A stretch of 64,000 bases of DNA from Phormidium tenue FACHB-886 (GTDB lineage Bacteria; Cyanobacteriota; Cyanobacteriia; Elainellales; Elainellaceae): assembly GCF_014764505.1 (NCBI RefSeq), contig NZ_JACXWX010000023.1, forward strand, positions 1 through 64,000, given 5' to 3'. Each line of letters begins with the position of its first letter. The first letter of the stretch is position 1. Positions 57,016-64,000 of the stretch are shown here, piece after piece. Below the pieces are notes generated by a model, which made no database searches, was not told the DNA's origin, and saw only the letters and a list, made by a program, of their open reading frames with translations. The translations under genes and the position numbers were made by a program.

Positions 57016-57606
57016 ATGAACCAGACTAGGACTAACACCAGAGAGCGAATGATTGCAGCAACGGCTGAACTGCTGGAGCTTCAAGGCTATCACGCTACAG
57101 GGTTAAACCAAGTGATGCAAGTCAGTGCTACGCCCAAGGGATCGTTATACTTCCATTTTCCCGGTGGCAAGGAGGAACTGGCAGCCGAGGCAATTCGGAT
57201 TGCAGGTTCTGAAATTGGCGTAAAGATTGCGGCGACTCTAAGCTCAACTGAAAGCTTGGGAGAAGCAGTGAGCGCTTTCGCTTTGCTGTTAGCGCAGGAT
57301 CTGCAAACTTCTGACTTTCGCAAAGGTTGTCCTGTAGCAACCGTAGCAATGGAAACGGCAGCAACAAGCGATCGTTTGCGTCAAGCCTGCGAACAGGTTT
57401 ATGCGTCTTGGTTTGCGCTGGTAGAAGCACGATTGTCTGAATCTGGCATTGAGCCAGCAGCGGCTAAATCTTGGACAACCCTGGTTTGGGCAGCCGTTGA
57501 AGGGGCGCTATTGCTCAGCCGTACCTATCAAAACACGGCTCCGCTGGAAACGATCGCCGCTCAACTTAAACAGTTGCTCGATCAGGCGGTAAAAACGCAC
57601 GGTTGA
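57016..57606 (+). CDS. TetR-family repressor, LmrA/YxaF type
   Basis: This 196-residue protein has an N-terminal helix-turn-helix (TRERMIAATAELLELQGYHA, ATPKGSLYFHFPGGKEEL, residues about 8-55). The C-terminal ligand domain is of the LmrA/YxaF type (FRKGCPVATVAMETAATSD). It probably binds the palindrome in its own promoter and may control the divergent transport operon and the downstream SfnB-like gene. The inducer is unknown. There is no ribosome-binding site, consistent with a near-leaderless mRNA. Confidence 0.85.
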   Translation: MNQTRTNTRERMIAATAELLELQGYHATGLNQVMQVSATPKGSLYFHFPGGKEELAAEAIRIAGSEIGVKIAATLSSTESLGEAVSAFALLLAQDLQTSDFRKGCPVATVAMETAATSDRLRQACEQVYASWFALVEARLSESGIEPAAAKSWTTLVWAAVEGALLLSRTYQNTAPLETIAAQLKQLLDQAVKTHG

Positions 57607-57879
57607 TTACGTTTGAAAGCAATATGTGGAACGGCTCTGAACCCGAGCTAAATTACGGTGTGATTGCATTACTTTGAATCTTTAGGTCTGAGCTGCGGCT
57701 TTAAACCGTTTCTGATATTGAATCCGTTGATATCGTTTGCGTAGCCTCCAGCGTTGAAAATTCAATCAGCAAGTTTATTCTCTCCGGTTCTCAGTTTTTT
57801 CTAAGTTTATTTGCTTAATCTTCTATCAGTTGATTTAACTAATCATTTTCCAAAGCTTTACTCTATTTGAAGGTAGGTT

Positions 57880-59094
57880 ATGTCCTATACATTAGAACCT
57901 GTTCAAACCGCCAGAGTCATCCAAAGTGATGCAGAAGCGATCGCAGTTGCCAAGGAGCTAGCCGAGGAGTTTGCCCAACAGTCCTCGGAGCGCGATCAAG
58001 AGCGACGGCTTCCCTATGAAGAAGTACAAAAACTCTCCCAAAGCGGTCTGCTTGCGATCACGGTGCCCAAGGAATACGGCGGTGCCTGTGTTTCAAATGT
58101 GACGCTAGTTGAGGTTCTCAAGATCCTTGCCGAGGGAGATTCTAGCTTGGGACAGCTGCCCCAAAATCATCTGTACTCAGTAGAGGCACTTCGGATAGAT
58201 GGCAGCGAGGAACAAAAACGCTTTTTCTTCGATTTAATTTTGAAGGGGATGCGGTTTGGGAATGCCTTCTCGGAGCGAGGCACTAAAACTGTTGCAGATC
58301 TGAAAACGCGCTTGGTTCGCTCTGGCTCAGATTATATATTGAACGGGCAGAAGTTCTATTCAACAGGAGCCTTGTTTGCCCACTGGATTCCTGTACTATG
58401 TGTGGATGAAGAAGCCGGAGAAGATAGAACTTCGATCGCCCACATCGAGCGCAATGCTGAGGGCGTCACCGTAATTGACGACTGGTCTTGTTTTGGACAA
58501 AAAGGCACAGGCAGCGGCACCACAATTCTTAAAGATGTGAAGGTGAAGGCAGAGCACGTCCTGCCGCACTACTTAGCCTTTGAGCGCCCTACGACAATGG
58601 GAGCTTTTTCTCAGGTGATGCATGCGGCTGTGGATGTTGGCATTGCTGCTGCAGCGCTGAAGGACGCCATTCATTTTGTTCGCAAAAATCCCCGCCCTTG
58701 GGTTGATAGCGGTGTTGAACATGCCTATGATGATCCTCTACTGATTCACAAGATCGGTCAGATGGAGCTCAAACTTCATGCAGCAGAGGCAATTTTGCGC
58801 CGTGCTGGAGAGTTTCTCGATCGCGCCTTTGAGGAGATGAATGAAGATACCGTTGCAGCAGCTTCGATCGCCGTTGCAGAGTCAAAGGCAATGAGCGAAG
58901 AGGCCGCGATCTTCATCACCAACAGTTTCTTTGAAGTTTGTGGCACAAAGTCCACGCTGCAGGAGCTAAATTTCGATCGTCACTGGCGCAATGCCCGTGC
59001 CCATACGGTTCATGACCCCTCCCGCTGGAAGTTTTACGCCATTGGGAACTACTATCTCAACGATAGCAAACCACCCCGTCACGGCTGGATCTAG
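57880..59094 (+). CDS. Acyl-CoA-dehydrogenase-like flavin enzyme, SfnB/DszC type
   Basis: This 404-residue protein of the acyl-CoA dehydrogenase fold is close in pattern to SfnB/DszC-like flavin-dependent monooxygenases used in sulfur acquisition. Marks are LLAITVPKEYGGACVSNVTL, the flavin-loop GNAFSERGTKTVADLKTR, and the C-terminal NFDRHWRNARAHTVHDP. Those family members oxidise sulfones or sulfonates using FMNH2 or FAD. A separate reductase is not encoded nearby. AAGGTAGGTT precedes ATG. It is followed by a strong terminator. Confidence 0.8.
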   Translation: MSYTLEPVQTARVIQSDAEAIAVAKELAEEFAQQSSERDQERRLPYEEVQKLSQSGLLAITVPKEYGGACVSNVTLVEVLKILAEGDSSLGQLPQNHLYSVEALRIDGSEEQKRFFFDLILKGMRFGNAFSERGTKTVADLKTRLVRSGSDYILNGQKFYSTGALFAHWIPVLCVDEEAGEDRTSIAHIERNAEGVTVIDDWSCFGQKGTGSGTTILKDVKVKAEHVLPHYLAFERPTTMGAFSQVMHAAVDVGIAAAALKDAIHFVRKNPRPWVDSGVEHAYDDPLLIHKIGQMELKLHAAEAILRRAGEFLDRAFEEMNEDTVAAASIAVAESKAMSEEAAIFITNSFFEVCGTKSTLQELNFDRHWRNARAHTVHDPSRWKFYAIGNYYLNDSKPPRHGWI

Positions 59095-59114
59095 CGAAAC
59101 CCTATCTCCTGATC

Positions 59115-59164
59115 AAGAGTTGATTTCGGCAGTGAAGTGATTCTGCCGAAATCAACTCTTTTGC
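59115..59164 (+). terminator. Rho-independent terminator of the SfnB-like gene
   Basis: AAGAGTTGATTTCGGCAG (59115-59132) and CTGCCGAAATCAACTCTT (59143-59160) form a perfect 18-base stem followed by TTGCTT (the last stem bases add to a T4 run). Confidence 0.85.
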
Positions 59165-59952
59165 TTCTGGCAGAATCGCTTCACTGTCCAGCGGTTCCTC
59201 TTTTATGAAAAGTATAAAGTTTATAAAAAGCTACGCAAGAATCGCTTGTTAGTGCTACAGGTGATTGCTATGTTTATAGACCGTAATGGCTGCATCAGTC
59301 AGGACAAATGTATCTGCCAGACAGAGGGAAATCTCGGAGTTTGCTGCAATATTCCTGATAGCTGTCTTTAATTACGAAGAAAGGTTTAGCTATACCAAAG
59401 CTAAAGCCATCAGCTCCAATCAGTGCTGGCTCCGATTACCATTGTGTTTGGGCTTGGGTGCCCGATTCTACCTATTTTTTATCAGTGCGGAAACAGGCTG
59501 TTTCTGCGAGCTGCTGAGTGTCAACCCATTTTTAGGGTGTTTTTGCTCAGTCTGCTTGGATACCTGTTGCTTGAATGTCTACTTATCTATTTTGGTTCTA
59601 ATCTATTACGCAATGACCTTGAATTTATATACGGGTGCGTAATTAGCGTTGCACCTTTGTAAATATCTTGAAGATGCAAAATTTACTCATCGGCTACTAC
59701 GGCATGTAATCAAGATCTCCTTTGCTTAGGAATAATCTTGCGATCGACTTTGTGTCAGCATATGGATTTGCCATATCGTAGATAGTTTATTAAGTGATTG
59801 GCATGAATGCAAAGCTACGATCGCTTTTAGGCTTTGTCTGGATATTTATAAGTATAGATTCTAATACCTAAAATTAGACATTAAGTCAGTGCGGTAAGGG
59901 TATCTGATTTGCAGCTTTTTGTTTAAACGTCTTCAGTTGTGAGGTTTATACG
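59165..59952. other. 788-base gap without a supported gene
   Basis: Two overlapping plus-strand frames (59286-59642, 59423-59662) are open but hydrophobic and without good starts; I do not accept either. The end of the gap should contain the promoter of the chemoreceptor gene. Confidence 0.4.
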
Positions 59953-62841
59953 ATGACGCAGTGGTCTTCTGAACAGGCTCCTAGCAACTCTAAAGCTAGT
60001 TCTACTTCAGAATTTGAAAATACTCAGGTTGTTGAGCAAGCGGCTGCGTTTGTACCTTTTCCCGAACCTCAAGCGCAACCCACGTCATCGTCAATTCTGC
60101 TGGAGCAACAGATGGATGCTGAGAGTTCGTCCACGTTCTTTCAGAAGCATTTCATGCGCTGGTGGGGAGAGCGGGGACTACGATTTAAGGTAATGACACT
60201 GGCAGTTACCCTGGCAACGATCCCAGTGATGGCAATTGGTGGAGCAGCTTATCTGTTCGCTAGTCAAACCTTCACTCAGCGAGTCACGGCAGAGAGTGAG
60301 GAATATTCTCTTTCTGTGCAGAACAAGATCAACCTTTTCTTACGCCAGCGCTTGGGAGACATTCGAGTAATGTCTCAGCTTAGTATTTTTACAGATCCAC
60401 GCCAGCGTGCAGAATCCAATAGCCGTCAGAACCAGGAAGCGCTGGATCGCTTTGTTGAAGCTTACGAGGTTTATGACAGCATTGCCGTCACTGACCTCAA
60501 AGGAAATGTGCTTGCACAATCTATTGGAGAACAACTGCCGAACCTGAGCAATCGCAGATATTTTCAGGAGGCTCTCAAGGCAGATAAACCAATTATTAGC
60601 CAACCCGAAGCTGGAACGCTAACTCAAGTTCTTTCTATTTATGTGGTTGCGCCAATTCGAGAGAGCGGAACGGGCAAAACTATCGGGCTGATTCACGCGC
60701 GTATTCCAGGAGATTATTTTAGGATGGCTGTCCTCAATGAGGCAGTGCAGCAAACTAACGCCAAGATTTACCTGATTGATGGCAATGGCAAACTCTTTGT
60801 GACTCCGGAAGGGATCGGTGCGGCTTCTGTGGATGATCAAGGTCGTCCGATCGTCAATGCAGAGGGTGAGGTTCAGGCAATCGATGCGCAATCGCTATTC
60901 CCAAATTATGAACAGTTCCAGAGCGAAGACGGCCCAGTTGTTAATTTGTCTGCTCAGGAGTTGCTGACCTTAACTCCTATTACTGACCTGAGAGACCTGC
61001 CGCCTTTAGCGTGGAAACTGCTGGTCACTGAGAACAGATCGACTGCCTTTGCGGCCCAAGATCAATTGCTCTTAACGCTGCAGCTAGGCACAAGCATTGC
61101 CATTCTGCTAGCAGGTGCGATTGCTGCTTTAATTGCCAACCGCACGATCATGCCGATTTTGGCAGCCACGCATGCGGTAACTAAGATCGGGCAGGGCAAT
61201 CTTGATACTCGCCTGAATGTGCAAGGAAAAGACGAGATCGCCGTGCTGGGGGTTAACATCAATCACATGGCGGCTTACCTGCAAGAATCGCTGGAGGCAC
61301 GGGCGTTTGAGGCTGCTCAGGAACGGATTCTCACAGCTGCGAAAGGATCGGGAGCATTGCGCGCCACCGATCTGCAGGCGATCTTTGATCAAGCCGTTGA
61401 ATCAATTCATGATCTGCTAAAGCTAGATCGCGTTGTGATCTATCGTCTCGACAATGATGCTGGAGTGGTTTCAGAAGCGGTAAGTGCGGGGTGGGCGAGT
61501 GCCCTTACCCAGGAGGTGAAGGATTTCTGTTTTCCAGAGCAGCTCCGCAAAACTTACCGGAAAGGGCAGATTACTACTATTTATGATGTATCGGAAACAA
61601 CGCTGCATCCAGAGCATTCGCAGCTGCTGGAACGCCTCAATGTTCGTTCTAGTTTAATCGTCCCGATAGTGGGAGGCGATCGGCTGTTTGGTCTGTTGAT
61701 TGCTCATTCCTGCTTTGTGACGCGGCAATGGCAGGAGCTTGAAATTGATTTCTTCAAGCGCTTGAGTACAGAATTGGGGCTTTCAATTTACCGAGTGACA
61801 CTGCTAGAAGAAACAGAGAAGCTGGCAGAAGAGCAACGGCAGCTAAAAGAGAAATTGCAAAGCCGAGCGTTGGAGCTATTAAAAGAAGTAGAACCGATCG
61901 GGAATGGCGATTTAACCATTCGAGCGCAGGTAACAGGAGATGAGATTGGAACGATCGCAGATTCCTACAATGCTACCGTCGATAACCTGCGGAAGTTAGT
62001 TCTGCAGGTAAAGGATGCCGTTCATCAGGTTGTTGATACGACTCGTATCAATCAAGCTTCGGTTCAAACGCTATCTGTTGGGGCAACTGAACAGGTAGAA
62101 GAAATCAAGACTGCGCTAGAGCGGGTCGAGGAAGTGGTTGCTGCCGTGCGAAATGTGGCAACGAACGCCAAGAAGGCAGAAATGGTGACAAAACAAGCTG
62201 TGCAGACTGTAGAAGCAGGGGATGCTGCGATCGATCGAATTGTAGAAAGCAACCAGATGATTCGGACAACGGTCACAGAAACCGCAAAGAAGGTCGAGAA
62301 TTTGACAGAAGCTTCTCAGCGGATTTCTTCTGTGGTCGATCTGATTCGTGGCTTTGCTGCCCAGACTCGGATGCTAGCATTCAACGTTTCGATTGAAGCA
62401 AGCCGTACGGCTGGAGAAGGACAAGTCATCGATGCGATCGCCCGAGAGGTTCATGCACTAGTAGAACAATCAGAAGGGGCAACCAAAGAAATTCGGGAGC
62501 TAGTTGCCAGTATCCAGGCGGAAACTGAAGAAGTTGCAACGGCAATGAAGTCAAGCACGAAGCAAGTGGCACTCGGTACGGCGCTTGTCGATGAAACTCG
62601 CCAGAGTTTGAATGAAGTGACCGACGCCAGCTTCCAGGTTAATCGGCTGGTTCAATCTATTACTGAAGCCACAATGGTACAGCAGCATGCTTCTGAAACC
62701 ATTGCCCGAACGATGACTGATGTTGCTGCGATCGCCCAGAAGACGCTAACAGAAACTAATCAAGTTTCCTCCTCTTTTGAGCAGCTCCGCACTACGGCTC
62801 AACTCCTGCAGGAAGGCGTTGACCAGTTCAAAGTTAACTAA
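59953..62841 (+). CDS. Membrane chemoreceptor with CACHE-like, GAF and MCP domains
   Basis: This 962-residue receptor has a cytoplasmic N-terminus of about 78 residues, TM1 (about 79-103), an extracytoplasmic dCACHE-like sensor (110-365), TM2 (about 372-397), HAMP (398-450), GAF (about 480-610), a second HAMP-like stretch (NGDLTIRAQVTGDEIGTIA) and an MCP domain. The GAF has the DXCF-type Cys526 (D-F-C-F), but 28 residues later, where a cyanobacteriochrome has Cys-His, it reads Glu554-His555. The MCP hairpin tip is divergent (FNVSIEASRTAGEGQVIDAI). It may sense a chemical and/or light cue. No che genes lie beside it. Confidence 0.85.
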   Translation: MTQWSSEQAPSNSKASSTSEFENTQVVEQAAAFVPFPEPQAQPTSSSILLEQQMDAESSSTFFQKHFMRWWGERGLRFKVMTLAVTLATIPVMAIGGAAYLFASQTFTQRVTAESEEYSLSVQNKINLFLRQRLGDIRVMSQLSIFTDPRQRAESNSRQNQEALDRFVEAYEVYDSIAVTDLKGNVLAQSIGEQLPNLSNRRYFQEALKADKPIISQPEAGTLTQVLSIYVVAPIRESGTGKTIGLIHARIPGDYFRMAVLNEAVQQTNAKIYLIDGNGKLFVTPEGIGAASVDDQGRPIVNAEGEVQAIDAQSLFPNYEQFQSEDGPVVNLSAQELLTLTPITDLRDLPPLAWKLLVTENRSTAFAAQDQLLLTLQLGTSIAILLAGAIAALIANRTIMPILAATHAVTKIGQGNLDTRLNVQGKDEIAVLGVNINHMAAYLQESLEARAFEAAQERILTAAKGSGALRATDLQAIFDQAVESIHDLLKLDRVVIYRLDNDAGVVSEAVSAGWASALTQEVKDFCFPEQLRKTYRKGQITTIYDVSETTLHPEHSQLLERLNVRSSLIVPIVGGDRLFGLLIAHSCFVTRQWQELEIDFFKRLSTELGLSIYRVTLLEETEKLAEEQRQLKEKLQSRALELLKEVEPIGNGDLTIRAQVTGDEIGTIADSYNATVDNLRKLVLQVKDAVHQVVDTTRINQASVQTLSVGATEQVEEIKTALERVEEVVAAVRNVATNAKKAEMVTKQAVQTVEAGDAAIDRIVESNQMIRTTVTETAKKVENLTEASQRISSVVDLIRGFAAQTRMLAFNVSIEASRTAGEGQVIDAIAREVHALVEQSEGATKEIRELVASIQAETEEVATAMKSSTKQVALGTALVDETRQSLNEVTDASFQVNRLVQSITEATMVQQHASETIARTMTDVAAIAQKTLTETNQVSSSFEQLRTTAQLLQEGVDQFKVN

Positions 62842-62920
62842 AACAGATTCTGGGACAGATTCTGAGGCAGATCTGCGCTTTAGCGTTTCAATTTTGCATT
62901 TTCTTTAGGACGATCTCACG

Positions 62921-63979
62921 ATGGCAAAGTACGATAGCATTTTTCACCCGATCGGATACACTCGTCGGGGTGTTTTGCGAGCTTGCTGTTTCGCATCCCT
63001 CGCCTTCTTCGCGGCGAATTGCGCTCAACAGCGATCGACTTCTACAGACAGCGACACTTCAGGAAGCGGCAAAACTGTTCTAAGAGTTGGGCATTTGCCC
63101 GCTGGCTGTGTGTCTCACCTACTTCTGGCGAACAAACGAGGCATGTTCAAAGAAGCGGGATTGAATGTCCAGGTGACTCAGTTCAACGGCCCAAACGAGA
63201 ACTTGCAGGCGCTAGTGGGTGGAACACAGGACGTAATTCATAACCCCTGGACAAACTCCGTTGCCGCTTATGCCCAAGGCGCAAACAGCCTCCGCATTAT
63301 TTGCGGTTCTGGGAAGGGAGGGATTGAACTGGTTAGCCGCAACGGCTCAGTCAAGACGATCTCTGACTTAAAAGGCGCTTCCAATAGCGGCTTGAGGATC
63401 GGCACGCTGAAGCTAGACACGCTGGAGCTGGTCGTCTATGGGCATTTGAAAAAGATGGGAGTTGACTATTTCGATTACAAAATGGCCTACTTCCCAAGCA
63501 TGACAGGCATGGGTGAAGCCTTGATGCAGGGAAATGTGGATGTTTGTTCGCTGGCGCAGCCTTATGCTGAAACGGTCGTTAACAAAACGAATGGAACTTA
63601 TCTGGGCGATTCCAATGGAGCTTGGGGCCCTGAAGCTTCGGATTGTGTCATCAACACCCGAAATGACGTGATCGAGAAGGAACCCACCATGCTGGCAGAT
63701 TATCTAGCTGTTCTTCGTAAATCTGCTGAAGACCTCAACAATGACTACGATGCAGCACTTGCCGATCTTGCCCCCGTATACAACTCCACACCGCAGATTC
63801 TCAAAACAGCGCTAAGACGGCAGGCTCCGCAGACGGTGATGGACGAAGCAGGGCTGGAGAGCCTCCGCAATGGGGTTGGGTTTCTAGTTGACCTTAAATA
63901 TTTGAAGCCCACGCAGGCAAATCTACTGGATGAGGTCTTCGATGGCTCTGTTCAAGAAGAATCCTTGAAATCTGCCTGA
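62921..63979 (+). CDS. ABC substrate-binding protein, paralogue of 55344-56429
   Basis: This 352-residue protein starts MAKYDSIFHPIG followed by TRRGVLRACCFASLAFFAANC, the same cytoplasmic extension and twin-arginine-like signal as the first copy. The two mature domains match along their whole length, often identically (LRVGHLPAGC, SHLLLANKRG, NPWTN, SNGAWGPEASDCVI). It lies 79 bases after the chemoreceptor gene in the same direction. Any permease partner would lie beyond the window. The pair probably differs in ligand preference or expression. Confidence 0.9.
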   Translation: MAKYDSIFHPIGYTRRGVLRACCFASLAFFAANCAQQRSTSTDSDTSGSGKTVLRVGHLPAGCVSHLLLANKRGMFKEAGLNVQVTQFNGPNENLQALVGGTQDVIHNPWTNSVAAYAQGANSLRIICGSGKGGIELVSRNGSVKTISDLKGASNSGLRIGTLKLDTLELVVYGHLKKMGVDYFDYKMAYFPSMTGMGEALMQGNVDVCSLAQPYAETVVNKTNGTYLGDSNGAWGPEASDCVINTRNDVIEKEPTMLADYLAVLRKSAEDLNNDYDAALADLAPVYNSTPQILKTALRRQAPQTVMDEAGLESLRNGVGFLVDLKYLKPTQANLLDEVFDGSVQEESLKSA

Positions 63980-64000
63980 TAGCGCTGCATCCAACCCGAA

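Noticed and set aside
59286-59662. Two overlapping hydrophobic frames before the chemoreceptor gene.
   Set aside because: They overlap each other in different phases, lack ribosome-binding sites and have Cys/Leu-rich text typical of AT-rich non-coding DNA.

Overview
The window is cyanobacterial chromosome. The evidence is the frequent GCGATCGC (HIP1) octamers outside the insertion sequences (e.g. 37586-37593), a PatA-type response regulator, a PixJ-type phototaxis receptor with bilin-lyase-like GAF domains, DevC-, HetC- and HetP-like proteins, and large GAF/HAMP hybrid kinases. A filamentous cyanobacterium is likely, but the genus cannot be fixed from this sequence.

Layout. 1-1853: two genes (a Cys-rich CPCC-type protein and an alpha/beta hydrolase) are arranged as integron-type gene cassettes. 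Each starts with a TTRRRY-like half-site that is complementary to the R'' box after its own gene, and each is followed by a folded attC-like site. No integrase gene is visible. 1853-6302: insertion-sequence debris (IS630, IS21-like istA/istB, a truncated IS701). 6303-7369: decayed sequence. 7391-12754: a cupin, an orphan DevC-like permease, and a three-gene operon encoding an esterase, an aminoacyl-phosphatidylglycerol synthase domain and a flippase domain (a split MprF). 12991-14228: an intact-looking ISH3 element. 14619-15191: an AlkB-like dioxygenase.

15705-25693 is the most interesting region: a minus-strand peptide export locus. It encodes a HetC-like ABC exporter (cNMP-binding-like N-terminus, C39 peptidase, ABC), an HlyD adaptor, a HetP-like protein, four small proteins with the same leader (I-S-D-L-x-[YH]-[LM]-[ED]-x9-[GA]-[GS]), an RTX-repeat protein, a PpiC-like prolyl isomerase and a further small Ser/Ala-rich peptide. 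The HetP-like protein carries the same leader-like motif, in exact register, in its C-terminal tail. This suggests that HetC, HetP and a family of double-glycine peptides belong to one system.

26286-29119: a UBP zinc-finger protein, a Gfo/Idh/MocA oxidoreductase and a PRC-barrel/DUF2382 stress protein. 30985-39993: a pixGHIJL-like phototaxis operon (PatA-type regulator, CheY, CheW, GAF-rich chemoreceptor, CheA hybrid). 40178-46147: two unknown proteins, an APC permease, an EthD-like protein and small unknowns. 46431-53230: two hybrid histidine kinases, the first with a nearly identical 276-bp tandem HAMP array. 53233-59094: an organosulfur-type locus with a substrate-binding protein, permease, ATPase and RidA operon, divergent from a TetR regulator and an SfnB-like flavin enzyme. 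59953-62841: a membrane chemoreceptor. 62921-63979: a second substrate-binding protein paralogous to the one at 55344-56429.

No rRNA, tRNA or CRISPR array was found.
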